Positions 33,639 through 42,503 of a stretch of 64,000 nucleotides of DNA are shown one piece after another. The notes under the pieces are model-generated. The model saw nothing but the letters and a program-made list of their open reading frames with translations, did no database searches and was not told the DNA's origin. The position numbers and the translations under genes were made by a program. This DNA is from Anaerosalibacter sp. Marseille-P3206. Lineage in GTDB: Bacteria; Bacillota; Clostridia; Tissierellales; Sporanaerobacteraceae. The DNA lies in the NCBI RefSeq assembly GCF_900155565.1, contig NZ_FUHM01000002.1, positions 1,488,001-1,552,000 of the forward strand, given 5' to 3'. How positions within the stretch are numbered: position 1 is the stretch's first letter; each line of letters starts with the position of its first letter.

Positions 33639-33707
33639 AAAACTATTTAAAAAAAACTATTTTTGTGTATATAATAATGTGTAAGGAAAAAATAAGGAGT
33701 GATAGAT

Positions 33708-34748
33708 TTGAATATAGACAAAATATATGAGGCATTAGGGAATGTCAATGATCCTGAGCTAAAAAGAAGTTTAGTAGACTTAAATATGATAAAGTCAGTT
33801 TCAGAGGAAAAGGGTCATGTAAAAGTAGTAGTGAATTTGACAACAATGGGTTGTCCGCTAAAAAATACAATCAAAGACGATATAATAAGAGAAGTAAGTG
33901 CATTAGATGAAGTGAAAAGTGTAGAAGTAGAATTTGGAGAGATGACAAAAGAAGAAAAGGAAAAAATATTTGGAGTGCCAGAACAAAAGGTGAGAAGTTT
34001 TGAAAATACAACTGTTTTAGCTATTGGAAGTGGAAAGGGAGGAGTTGGCAAATCTACAGTTACAGCCAACTTAGGAGTTGCTTTAAGTAAGATGGGATAC
34101 AATGTAGGTATAATAGATGCAGATATATTAGGATATAGTATTCCTCAAATAATGGGAATAAAGGATGAAAGACCTACAGTTATAGGAGAGCAAGTTATTA
34201 TTCCTGTAGAAAAAGAAGGAGTAAAAATAATGTCTATGGGAAATTTAGTAGGAGAAGATGAAGCTCTTATCTGGAGAGGACCAATACTTACTGGGGTATT
34301 ACATCAATTTTTAAACGAGGTTCATTGGGGAGAATTAGATTTTCTACTATTAGATTTACCTCCAGGAACAGGAGACATACCTCTAAGTATTATGCAGGAA
34401 ATGAAGAATTCTAAATTTTTAATAGTTACAACTCCACAGATTACTGCTAAAGGCGTAGCAAAGAGATTGGGTATTATGGCTCAAAAGACAAATACTGAAA
34501 TAATTGGCGTAGTTGAAAATATGTCTTACTTTATCTGTGATAATTGTAATGAAAAGCATTATATATTTGGTCAAGGAGAAGGAGAGAAATTGAGTAATGA
34601 ACTAGGAGTAAACTTCCTAGGAGAGATACCTCTTCTTAAGACTATAAGAGAAAGTAGTGACAAAGGAGTTCTTCCTTCATCAGATTTAGAATCAAATATT
34701 GGCAGTATTTATAAGGCTATTGGAGAAAAAATTATTAAAAATATTTAA
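33708..34748 (+). CDS. Mrp/NBP35-family iron-sulfur carrier ATPase (ApbC-like)
   Basis: TTG 33708 sits behind AAGGAGTGATAGA (GTG 33699 would overlap it). The 346-residue product has an N-terminal MIP18/DUF59 domain (YEALGNVNDPELKRSLVDLNMI) and a deviant Walker A P-loop (GSGKGGVGKSTVTANLGVAL, about residue 110). Near residue 280 a CDNC pair (YFICDNCNEKHYIFG) is the bridging Fe-S cluster site. Such proteins carry Fe-S clusters to target enzymes. It is placed after the HesB-like selenoprotein, suggesting a shared role, although a terminator separates them. Confidence 0.93.
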   Translation: MNIDKIYEALGNVNDPELKRSLVDLNMIKSVSEEKGHVKVVVNLTTMGCPLKNTIKDDIIREVSALDEVKSVEVEFGEMTKEEKEKIFGVPEQKVRSFENTTVLAIGSGKGGVGKSTVTANLGVALSKMGYNVGIIDADILGYSIPQIMGIKDERPTVIGEQVIIPVEKEGVKIMSMGNLVGEDEALIWRGPILTGVLHQFLNEVHWGELDFLLLDLPPGTGDIPLSIMQEMKNSKFLIVTTPQITAKGVAKRLGIMAQKTNTEIIGVVENMSYFICDNCNEKHYIFGQGEGEKLSNELGVNFLGEIPLLKTIRESSDKGVLPSSDLESNIGSIYKAIGEKIIKNI

Positions 34749-34941
34749 TAGTTTCTTGAAAAAATTTCTATTATATAATAATCTATAGATGTGGTTATAT
34801 CCAACCCTAGAAGAAAAATATTGGAGGTGATGGTCGTGGATTCTGGGCCCTTATGGGATTATTTGTGTGGAGAACAACATAATAAAGGGAAGAACCATGA
34901 ACATTACCTTTTTTCATTGGTTCTTCTAAGGAGGGAGAATA
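34749..34941 (+). other. mgtE leader region with inverted repeat and possible short ORF
   Basis: In this 193-base gap GAAGAACCA (34889-34897) and TGGTTCTTC (34918-34926) form a 9-bp inverted repeat ending just before the AGGAGGG site of mgtE. GGAGG at 34823 precedes a possible GTG start at 34836 whose frame runs past the mgtE start codon. I see no M-box consensus. It may regulate mgtE, but no known element is recognised. Confidence 0.35.
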
Positions 34942-36279
34942 ATGGATCAAAGAATTTTAGAACAATACTTGCAAGATAAAAAGTATCGTGAACTTAGAAG
35001 TGAACTCATAGATATGAGAGAAGTAGACATAGCAGAGTTTTTAGAGGAAATAGACATTACTACAGCACTTATGTTGTTTAGAATGTTGCCTAAAGATTTA
35101 GCGGTAGAAGTATTTTCATATTTTCCAAGTGAAAAACAAAAAGAGATAGTCGGAAATATTACAGACAAAGAAATACAGTTTATAGTAGATGAAATGTACT
35201 TTGATGACATGATAGATTTATTAGAAGAGATGCCAGCTAATGTAGTGAAAAAAATTCTTAGTAATTCAAGTGCTGAAGAACGCAAACTTATTAATCAGTT
35301 TTTAAACTACCCTCAAGATTCTGCTGGCAGTTTAATGACTATTGAGTATGTAGATTTGAAAAAGAAGATGACTGTAAAAGAAGCATTAGCTCATATAAAG
35401 GACATAGGGCTTTCTAAGGAAACTGTTTATACCTGTTATGTAACCGATAAGAATAGGAAATTAGAAGGAATAGTTTCTCTTAGGAAACTTGTAGTAGGAG
35501 AAGAAGAAGAGCTTATCAAAGACATAATGGAGGAAGATGTAGTATATGTAAACACTCATGATGATCAAGAGACTGTAGCTGATGTGTTTAGACGTTATGG
35601 TTTTATAGCTCTTCCAGTAGTTGACATGGAAGGTAGACTTACAGGAATTATAACCGTAGATGATATCGTTGATGTTATAGACAAAGAAAGTACTGAAGAC
35701 TTTCAAAAGATGGCGGCTATGTCACCATCAGAGGAAAGATATCTCGATACAAGTGTATTTACTTTGGCTAAGCATAGAATAATATGGTTGTTGTTTTTAA
35801 TGGTTTCTGCCACATTTACAGGAGGAATAATCAAAAGGTATGAAAGTGTATTAGAGTCTTCAGTATTGTTAGCTGCATTTATTCCAATGCTCATGGACAC
35901 TGGAGGAAATGCAGGTAGCCAATCTTCAACCCTTGTGATAAGGGGTTTGGCATTAGGGGAAATTGAGTTAAAAGACGCAGGAAAAGTAATATGGAAAGAG
36001 TTTAGAATAAGTACCATAGTTGGAATTATTTTGGCTATAGTTAATTTTGCTAGAATATATTATTTTGAAAAAGTTAATTTTCTTGTAGCATTTACAGTTT
36101 CAGTAACCTTAGTAGTAACTGTTGTAGTTTCTAAGATGATTGGTGGATTGTTGCCAATCATAGCAAAAAAGATGAAAATTGACCCAGCTATAATGGCTGG
36201 ACCACTAATTACAACCATAGTGGATGCATTGAGTTTAACTGTATATTTTACAATTGCTTCAGCTATATTAAACATATGA
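34942..36279 (+). CDS. mgtE: Magnesium transporter MgtE
   Basis: A 445-residue Mg2+ channel. The N-terminal superhelical domain covers residues 1-130 (IAEFLEEIDITTALMLFRMLPKDLAVEVFSY), followed by two CBS domains (residues 135-255; TCYVTDKNRKLEGIVSLRKL, ALPVVDMEGRLTGIITVDDI). Five membrane helices follow, with the pore motifs FIPMLMDTGGNAGSQSS and DPAIMAGPLITTIVDA. The CBS and N domains close the pore when cytosolic Mg2+ is high. A type A palindrome acts as its terminator. Confidence 0.95.
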   Translation: MDQRILEQYLQDKKYRELRSELIDMREVDIAEFLEEIDITTALMLFRMLPKDLAVEVFSYFPSEKQKEIVGNITDKEIQFIVDEMYFDDMIDLLEEMPANVVKKILSNSSAEERKLINQFLNYPQDSAGSLMTIEYVDLKKKMTVKEALAHIKDIGLSKETVYTCYVTDKNRKLEGIVSLRKLVVGEEEELIKDIMEEDVVYVNTHDDQETVADVFRRYGFIALPVVDMEGRLTGIITVDDIVDVIDKESTEDFQKMAAMSPSEERYLDTSVFTLAKHRIIWLLFLMVSATFTGGIIKRYESVLESSVLLAAFIPMLMDTGGNAGSQSSTLVIRGLALGEIELKDAGKVIWKEFRISTIVGIILAIVNFARIYYFEKVNFLVAFTVSVTLVVTVVVSKMIGGLLPIIAKKMKIDPAIMAGPLITTIVDALSLTVYFTIASAILNI

Positions 36280-36292
36280 GAGTGAGCCAAAC

Positions 36293-36327
36293 TGAGTCAG
36301 GAGACCGTCCCCTGACTCAGTTTTTTT
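36293..36327. repeat. Dispersed palindrome, type A, with T run
   Basis: TGAGTCAGGAGACCGTCCCC...TGACTCA at 36293-36319 is followed directly by TTTTTTT, which makes this copy a convincing terminator for mgtE. Confidence 0.9.
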
Positions 36328-36390
36328 AATCACCATTAAAACTATAAATACATAATATATATTAAGAGTTATATTAAAGGGGGCTTTAAT

Positions 36391-37713
36391 ATGTATGATT
36401 TTAAATTTGCAGAAAAACCCCTTGAAGAAATGGTGAAACTGTTACTCCCAACACAGATTGATATAAATTTTCATATAGAATGTTTGAAAGCTCAAGCCAT
36501 TGTGATAAGAAATAACTTACTCAGAAGTTCCATAAATAATGGAGACGACTGGGATGATTATAGTGGTATAAATTTAGACAAAATTAATAGAGCAGTAGAT
36601 GAAACAGAGGGTTTAATCATTACATTTGAAGGAAACCCTATAATGGCCTATTATCATGATAGCTGTGGAGGAAGTACGGAAAATTCTGAAGATGTATTAG
36701 ATTGTAGTGTTACTTATTTGAGGAAAGTCCTTTGTGACTATTGCAAAGATTCTCCAAATTATATTAGTTCAAAACAATATAGTATTGAAGATTTGGAGAG
36801 AATTTTAAAAGCAAAAATTCCTAAAGAGAACACTCATGAAGGGGAAATTTCTGGTTTTATTGATAATATAGATAGAGATGAAGAGGGAAGAGTCAAAAGA
36901 TTGACTATAGGAAGGGTCGAATATACTGGCACAGAGTTAATGGATATGCTGGAATTAGGATCTACTAGATTTTATATTTCTCCATTAAATATACAATTGA
37001 CCTCTATTGGTAGGGGTCATGGATTGGGTTTTTGCCAAAATGGTGGCAATGAAATGGCCAAAAGAGGATTTTCATTTGATGAAATTCTCAAGTACTATTA
37101 TACAGGAGTAAAAATAGAAAAATATGTTCTTCCTAGTATAAAAAACCCACTTTTAGGGAAAGTATTAATATTAGACCCAGGTCATGGTGGTAAAGATTTC
37201 GGACATATAGGAAAATTAGGTTTAAAAGAAAGCGAAATAGTTCTTAAGGTTTCTAAAGCTGTAAAAGATAAACTTGAAGCACTAGGTGCTGTGGTTTATC
37301 TTTCGAGGGATGAAGATAGAGAAGTATTGTTAAAAGAAAGGGTAGAGTTTGCAAATCATATTAGGCCAAATTTTTTAATTTCATTTCATATGAATTATTT
37401 TCCTAATTCAAATATGAAAGGCTGTGAAATTTATCACTACAGAGGAGATGTGGAGAGCAAAAACTTGGGCAATATTATACAGAAAAACTTAGAAGGAGAA
37501 ATGAATATTGTCAACAGAGGTGTAAGAGAGGGGAAGTTTTCCCTATTTAGAAATATAGGTGTGAATTCCATGATCATAGAATTGGGGTTTTTATCAAATG
37601 AATATGAAGAAGAAACATTCTTTGATGAGAAATATTTAGATAATATCGCAGAAGTTATAAGCAAAAGTATATTAGAATATTTTGAAAATTATTTTTTGCC
37701 CTATTATCGTTGA
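36391..37713 (+). CDS. SpoIID-like domain fused to N-acetylmuramoyl-L-alanine amidase
   Basis: A 440-residue fusion. Residues 10-245 resemble SpoIID/LytB lytic transglycosylases: HIECLKAQAIVIRNNL (Glu30 aligns with the SpoIID catalytic Glu), ITFEGNPIMAYYHDSCGGSTENSEDV, and IGRGHGLGFCQNGGNEMAKRG. Residues 258-435 are an amidase_3 domain with LDPGHGGKDFG (His265), the Glu of GLKESEIV, ISFHMNYF, and MIIELGFLSNEYEE. SpoIID and the SpoIIP amidase work together in peptidoglycan remodelling during engulfment; here a similar pair of activities is in one chain. No signal peptide or membrane helix is visible, although the start has a strong AAAGGGGG site. Export by an unknown route or action inside the mother cell is therefore open. 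Confidence 0.87.
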   Translation: MYDFKFAEKPLEEMVKLLLPTQIDINFHIECLKAQAIVIRNNLLRSSINNGDDWDDYSGINLDKINRAVDETEGLIITFEGNPIMAYYHDSCGGSTENSEDVLDCSVTYLRKVLCDYCKDSPNYISSKQYSIEDLERILKAKIPKENTHEGEISGFIDNIDRDEEGRVKRLTIGRVEYTGTELMDMLELGSTRFYISPLNIQLTSIGRGHGLGFCQNGGNEMAKRGFSFDEILKYYYTGVKIEKYVLPSIKNPLLGKVLILDPGHGGKDFGHIGKLGLKESEIVLKVSKAVKDKLEALGAVVYLSRDEDREVLLKERVEFANHIRPNFLISFHMNYFPNSNMKGCEIYHYRGDVESKNLGNIIQKNLEGEMNIVNRGVREGKFSLFRNIGVNSMIIELGFLSNEYEEETFFDEKYLDNIAEVISKSILEYFENYFLPYYR

Positions 37714-37745
37714 CAAGTCATCTTATTAGTAGTATAATAATTTAT

Positions 37746-37774
37746 TTGACAAACCGGACAATCTATGTTATAAT
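37746..37774 (+). promoter_or_regulatory. Strong sigma-A promoter of veg
   Basis: Consensus TTGACA (37746-37751), 17-bp spacer, consensus TATAAT (37769-37774). It is followed by a leader of about 70 bases with a CCCCCTT/GAGGGG pairing near 37809-37826. Confidence 0.93.
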
Positions 37775-37849
37775 TACTAACATGAGTGTCCTATTGCACT
37801 CCTTCTAGCCCCCTTAAAAGAGGGGAGAAATCAAAGGAAGGTGAGGTCT

Positions 37850-38119
37850 TTGTTAGAAAGGAATTCCCTAACTAAAATTAAAAAGGATGTAGAGGATTCA
37901 GTAGGCAAAAAGGTCATATTAAAAGCTAACAAAGGTAGAAAAAAGATTGCAGTAAAGGAAGGAATATTAGAGAGCGCTTATCCCAGTATATTTGTTGTAA
38001 AGATATCTAATCAATATGACTCAGTTAGAAGAGTATCGTATACTTATTCGGATATATTGACTGAAACAGTTGAAGTAACGGTATGTGACGGAGAAGAGAG
38101 AAAAATCAAAATAAGTTAA
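37850..38119 (+). CDS. veg: Veg protein
   Basis: An 89-residue Veg-family protein; TTG 37850 follows AAGGAAGGTGAGG. The family pattern is clear: LERNSLTKIKKDVEDSVGKKVILKANKGRKK, then KEGILESAYPSIFVVKI and RRVSYTYSDILTETVEV. Veg is an abundant small protein linked to biofilm and spore traits in Bacillus; its mechanism is uncertain. The consensus promoter and terminator make a compact monocistronic unit. Confidence 0.93.
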   Translation: MLERNSLTKIKKDVEDSVGKKVILKANKGRKKIAVKEGILESAYPSIFVVKISNQYDSVRRVSYTYSDILTETVEVTVCDGEERKIKIS

Positions 38120-38126
38120 TTTTAAA

Positions 38127-38162
38127 TCGGACAGGGAATATTCTCTGTCCGACTTTTTTTCC
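38127..38162 (+). terminator. Terminator after veg
   Basis: TCGGACAG pairs with CTGTCCGA around GGAATATTCT, followed by a T run. Confidence 0.93.
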
Positions 38163-38238
38163 TCCAATTAGTAATTTTTTGGGACATTTGTACATATATT
38201 TTCTCATAGGATGTATAAATGGATATAGGGGGGATAAT

Positions 38239-39786
38239 ATGCCAGCAGAACTAGTTAAAGATATTCTAAAAGTCGATGAGATAAAGGGTTCGGAAAGTGT
38301 CCAAACCTTAGTTGAAACAGAAATATATCTAAATCAATCAAAGCCTGAAATAGAAAACATATTGTGGACTGACGGAAAAGTAGAAATAATGAATGTAAAG
38401 ATAGTTAAAGACATGGTAATAGTAAATGGAATTTTAATACTTAAAGTTATCTACAAATCTAAAGATGAACATATTCCAATAGTAACAACAGAGACAAAAG
38501 TTGACTTTAAAGAAGAGATAAATATGGTTGGAATAGATGAAGAAATGATTGCAACAGTAAAGCCACAGATAGAACACATTGAGTATGAAACCATAGAAGG
38601 AAGAAAGATAATACTAGAAGCATTAATAAACTTATCATCCAAAGTAAAAAGAATAAACTCAATTGAAATCGTAAAAGACATTGTAGGTGGAGATGGACTT
38701 CAAACTTTAAAGGAAAAAGTAAGATACAATAGGCTGTTAGGAGCAAATGAATCTTATGCTCAAATAAAAGAAGCTTTTGAAATCAAAGAAGCTATGCCAG
38801 ACATTGAAGAAGTATTGAAATTAGACACAAATATCTATGAACAGGAGACAAAGGTAGTTGAAGACAAGATAATAGTATCAGGGCTTATAGAAGCAGCTAT
38901 TATATATTATGGCGGTGAAAAGCTCAATACAGTGAGAAGAGAAGTGAATTTCAATCACTTTGTAGATGTAGAAGGTGCGGTAAAAGATGCAGATTGTGAT
39001 GTAAAACTTGAAATAATGGATGGAGATTTTGAAGTCAAGGAAGATATAGAAGGAAACCTAAGAATAATAGACTTAGAAGTAAAAGTAAAAGTAAGTGGTA
39101 AGGTTTATGAAATAGAAGAAAAAGAGTTAGTGCTAGATGCATATTCTACTAAGAAATTGATAAATGTAACAACAGAAGAGATAGAAGTTGGAGAAAATAT
39201 AAAAAGATTAAAGACAAAAGAAATAATAACTGAAACTTTCAAAGAAACAGGCTTTAGGGAAGTTTACAATGTAGAAGGAGTTCCAAATCTATTAGATTGT
39301 AGAATAATTGAAGACAAAGTGGTATTAGAAGGTCTTTTGTCAATGAATGTACTATATCTAGATTCTCTATCAAAAGAAGTAAAATCTATAGTAGAAGAGA
39401 TTCCATTTAAAACCTATTTAGATGTAGAAGGTATAGACAAAACCATGAAGGCAGATGTAGATATTGTGATAGAGAAGATAGACTACAAAATTGAGGATGA
39501 AAATTTAGAAGTAGAAGTTCATCTTCAAAATGTAGTATCCCTTAATAGAACTAAGAAATTGAATATCATATTGGATTTAATAGAAACTGAAGAATATGTT
39601 AATAAGAGAAACAGACCTAGCATAACTATATATATAGTTCAAAAGAATGATACTCTTTGGGATATAGCAAAGAGGTATAATACTACTGTAGAAGATTTAA
39701 TCATTTCAAATAATATCTCATCACCAGATAATTTGATGCCTGGAGAAAAGATAATAATAGAAAAGATTATTGATCTTGGTTTTTAA
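38239..39786 (+). CDS. SipL/SpoVID-like spore coat morphogenetic protein (DUF3794 x3, LysM)
   Basis: ATG 38239 follows AGGGGGGATAAT. The 515-residue product has three SPOCS (DUF3794) domains at about residues 15-150, 160-305 and 315-455; repeated phrases such as VKIVKDMVIVNGILILKVIY and CRIIEDKVVLEGLLSMNVLY mark them. A C-terminal LysM domain (IYIVQKNDTLWDIAKRYNTT, ending PGEKIII) completes the chain. This is the architecture of clostridial SipL, which binds SpoIVA and anchors the coat. The spoIVA gene is not in the window. The preceding veg gene has its own terminator. Confidence 0.9.
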   Translation: MPAELVKDILKVDEIKGSESVQTLVETEIYLNQSKPEIENILWTDGKVEIMNVKIVKDMVIVNGILILKVIYKSKDEHIPIVTTETKVDFKEEINMVGIDEEMIATVKPQIEHIEYETIEGRKIILEALINLSSKVKRINSIEIVKDIVGGDGLQTLKEKVRYNRLLGANESYAQIKEAFEIKEAMPDIEEVLKLDTNIYEQETKVVEDKIIVSGLIEAAIIYYGGEKLNTVRREVNFNHFVDVEGAVKDADCDVKLEIMDGDFEVKEDIEGNLRIIDLEVKVKVSGKVYEIEEKELVLDAYSTKKLINVTTEEIEVGENIKRLKTKEIITETFKETGFREVYNVEGVPNLLDCRIIEDKVVLEGLLSMNVLYLDSLSKEVKSIVEEIPFKTYLDVEGIDKTMKADVDIVIEKIDYKIEDENLEVEVHLQNVVSLNRTKKLNIILDLIETEEYVNKRNRPSITIYIVQKNDTLWDIAKRYNTTVEDLIISNNISSPDNLMPGEKIIIEKIIDLGF

Positions 39787-39798
39787 ACTGTGATAGGC

Positions 39799-39826
39799 GG
39801 GCGGGGACAAAGAATCATCCCCGTCT
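39799..39826. repeat. Degenerate copy related to the type B palindromes
   Basis: GCGGGGACAAAGAATC followed by ATCCCCGTC resembles the GGGGACAAAGAACCGTCCCC variant of type B. It lies directly after the SipL-like stop and is followed by T-rich sequence, so it probably terminates transcription. Confidence 0.6.
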
Positions 39827-39881
39827 TCTTATTTTTGTGATATAATAACTATGTTAAAAGTAAATGGAAAAGGAGACTAGC

Positions 39882-40733
39882 ATGGAATCAATCACATTAG
39901 AAGCCTATGGAAAGATAAACTTATCCTTAGATGTACTAGGAAAAAGAATAGATGGATATCATGACATAGAAACTATAATGCAATCCATAGACTTAAAAGA
40001 TAAAGTAGTATTAAGAGATAGTGAAGAAGGTATAACTATAGAATGTAACAATCCCCAAGTGCCTACTGATTCTACAAACTTAGTTTATAAGGCATATAGG
40101 ATATTGAGAGATATGTATAGTATAAAAAGAGGAGTCCATATAAAGATTCAAAAAAACATACCAGTAGCTGCTGGACTAGCTGGGGGAAGTACAAATGCTG
40201 CAGCAACTCTTATAGGATTAAATGAACTATGGGGACTTAAATTGTCCAAAGAGAAACTAATGAATATTGGAGTGAAAATAGGTGCTGATGTGCCCTTTTG
40301 TATAATGGGAGGCACAGCACTAGCAAAGGGTATAGGAGAAGAACTTATAAGTTTAAAAGATTTTTCTGGTCATTTGGTTTTGTTGGCTAATATTGGAATA
40401 GAAGTATCTACAGCTCATGTATATAGTAGCTTGAAAATCGATAATATAGCTAATAGACCTAATATGGACAAGTTGCTTTTGGGAATAGATAAAAATGACC
40501 TAAATATTATTTCAGAGAATATGGTCAATGTATTGGAGGAAGTTACCATTGGAGAACATGGCCAAATACAAGATATAAAAAATGAGATGCTAGAGTTTGG
40601 GGCCTTAGGTAGCCTTATGAGTGGCAGTGGTCCAACTGTATTTGGATTTTTCGATAATGAAGAAGACTTACTAAAATGTAAAAAAAGTCTAGAAAAAAAA
40701 GTTAAAACATTGATAATAACTAAAACTATTTGA
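39882..40733 (+). CDS. ispE: 4-diphosphocytidyl-2-C-methyl-D-erythritol kinase
   Basis: ATG 39882 follows AAAGGAGACTAG. The 283-residue GHMP kinase carries ITLEAYGKINLSLDVLGKR, the ATP loop IPVAAGLAGGSTNAAATL, and GSLMSGSGPTVFGFF. It catalyses the fourth step of the non-mevalonate isoprenoid pathway. An extended -10 (TGATATAAT at 39838-39846) may be its promoter. Confidence 0.95.
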   Translation: MESITLEAYGKINLSLDVLGKRIDGYHDIETIMQSIDLKDKVVLRDSEEGITIECNNPQVPTDSTNLVYKAYRILRDMYSIKRGVHIKIQKNIPVAAGLAGGSTNAAATLIGLNELWGLKLSKEKLMNIGVKIGADVPFCIMGGTALAKGIGEELISLKDFSGHLVLLANIGIEVSTAHVYSSLKIDNIANRPNMDKLLLGIDKNDLNIISENMVNVLEEVTIGEHGQIQDIKNEMLEFGALGSLMSGSGPTVFGFFDNEEDLLKCKKSLEKKVKTLIITKTI

Positions 40734-40792
40734 ATAAATTTTCCACTTCTTGCGAATTATAAGTATATAGTTCGTACAAAGGAGTGGAAATT

Positions 40793-41002
40793 TTGTTTTT
40801 AAGGGTTCTTTCAATAATAAAAGGGTTTTTTAGTTATTATCTCGTTTTTATAATGTTAATTGTAAGCCTATTCACATTGGTGGTTGACATTCCAAAACTT
40901 AAAAAAGGTAATTTCAATAGAGAAGCAAATATAGCAAAGGCAATATCAATAATCTACATAATATTAGGCCCTATAATTTATATATTATTGAAGAAAATTT
41001 AG
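40793..41002 (+). CDS. Small two-helix membrane protein
   Basis: TTG 40793 follows AAAGGAGTGGAAATT. The 69-residue product has two hydrophobic helices (FFSYYLVFIMLIVSLFTLVV and KAISIIYIILGPIIYILLKKI) joined by a basic loop. The ribosome binding site can pair with TTCCACTTC at 40741-40749, suggesting translational control. Its stop overlaps the ribosome binding site of the germinant receptor gene, so it may be the first gene of the gerK-type operon. The function is unknown. Confidence 0.65.
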   Translation: MFLRVLSIIKGFFSYYLVFIMLIVSLFTLVVDIPKLKKGNFNREANIAKAISIIYIILGPIIYILLKKI

Positions 41003-41013
41003 GGGGGATAATT

Positions 41014-42495
41014 ATTCTTTCAAAAAAGCTTAAAAAAAATTTAGAAGATATAAAGGAGATCTTAAAAGACTGTGATGATGTTGTATACAGAGATTTCAAA
41101 GTAGGTGTAAACGAAGAATATTCTCTAGCACTTATCTATACTGATGGTCTTATCGATAAAAAGCTTATTAGTGAATTTACTATGATGCCCTTAATGATAG
41201 GGGTGCGAGAAGTAAACCCCACTCCATTGATTGTAAAACAAGATTTATTAAAGGATATTACAACAAGAAGTTTACCTAATGCTGAAGTTAGTGAATCTGA
41301 CACAATGGAAGATACTATAGATGCGATATTATCTGGTGATACAGCATTATTAATAGATGGATGTGATAGCACCATAATAATATCTTCAAGGGGCTGGCCT
41401 ACTAGAGGCATTGAAGAGTCATCATCAGAAACAGCATATCGTGGTCCAAGAGATGGTTTTAATGAAACACTAAAATTTAATATTTCTCTTATTAGAAGGC
41501 GTATTAAAGACCCTAAACTTAAAGTAAAAATGCATAAAGTTGGGGTAAGGAGTAAAACTGATGTAGCTGTTATGTATATTGAAGATATTGCAAACGATAT
41601 GTTTTTGAGAGAAGTAAACAATAGACTAGACAATATAGATGTAGATGCTATCATTGAAAGCTCTATACTAGAGGAATTCATACAAGACAATCCTTATTCA
41701 CCTTTTCCCCAAGTAGAGAATACAGAAAGGCCTGATGCTGTGGCTGCCTCTCTATATGAGGGGAGAATAGCTCTGATAGTAGACAATACTCCTTCTGTGT
41801 TGATAGCTCCTGCAACTATAGGTACACTTATGCAGTCTACTGAAGATTATTATTCAAGATGGCCTATAGCTACTATTGTGAGGATTATTAGATATTTAGC
41901 AGCATTTGTTGCAGTATTATCACCTGCTCTTTTTATATCTGTTACATCTTTTAATCCTGGAGTATTACCAACTAGACTTGCTTTTTATGTAGCAGCTACT
42001 AGAGTCAATGTACCCTTTCCATCTGTGATAGAGGCGTTTTTGATGGAACTTACAATAGAGTTTTTAAGGGAAGCGGGAACTAGAATATCTGGACCAATAG
42101 GAACCACTATAGGCATAGTAGGTGGTTTAATAATAGGTCAGGCTGCAGTTGAAGCTGGAATTGTAAGCCCTTTAATGATAATTGTAGTGGCGATAACTGC
42201 TATAGCTACTTTTGCCCTGCCAAGCTATGAACTTTCAGCTGCATTGAGAACCTATAGATTCATACTAATGGTATTTGCAGCAGTATTAGGTGTATATGGG
42301 GTAATGTTAGGTGTAATTATAATGGCTACAAATATGGTCAATTTAAACAGCTTTGGAATACCTTTTGCTTCACCATATTCAGGATTAGGGCTTTCAGATG
42401 GTGATATAAAAGATACCTTAATCAAAGTGCCTATAAAAGACCTAAAATATAGACCCAAATTTACTTTCCCTAGAGATAAAAGGAGAATGAAATAG
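41014..42495 (+). CDS. Spore germinant receptor A subunit (GerA/GerKA family), apparent ATT start
   Basis: The first ATG (41181 region) would remove about 56 residues that belong to the family, so the gene must start upstream. The open frame begins between the previous stop and AGGGGGG (41001-41007), and the only well-spaced candidate is ATT at 41014 (or 41011); no ATG, GTG or TTG is available. The 493-residue product has a soluble N domain (LKKNLEDIKEILKDCDDVVYRDF), then SSRGWPTRGIEESSSE, RGPRDGFNETLKFNISLIRRRI and five or six membrane helices. It is the A subunit of a nutrient germinant receptor in the inner spore membrane. The B and C subunit genes follow with 8-base spacing and a 10-base overlap. 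Confidence 0.9.
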   Translation: MLSKKLKKNLEDIKEILKDCDDVVYRDFKVGVNEEYSLALIYTDGLIDKKLISEFTMMPLMIGVREVNPTPLIVKQDLLKDITTRSLPNAEVSESDTMEDTIDAILSGDTALLIDGCDSTIIISSRGWPTRGIEESSSETAYRGPRDGFNETLKFNISLIRRRIKDPKLKVKMHKVGVRSKTDVAVMYIEDIANDMFLREVNNRLDNIDVDAIIESSILEEFIQDNPYSPFPQVENTERPDAVAASLYEGRIALIVDNTPSVLIAPATIGTLMQSTEDYYSRWPIATIVRIIRYLAAFVAVLSPALFISVTSFNPGVLPTRLAFYVAATRVNVPFPSVIEAFLMELTIEFLREAGTRISGPIGTTIGIVGGLIIGQAAVEAGIVSPLMIIVVAITAIATFALPSYELSAALRTYRFILMVFAAVLGVYGVMLGVIIMATNMVNLNSFGIPFASPYSGLGLSDGDIKDTLIKVPIKDLKYRPKFTFPRDKRRMK

Positions 42496-42503
42496 GTGAT
42501 AAT

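Noticed and set aside
37805-37830. Terminator-like pairing CCCCCTT/GAGGGG in the veg leader
   Set aside because: No T run follows, and it lies between a strong promoter and the gene; at most it is a leader hairpin.
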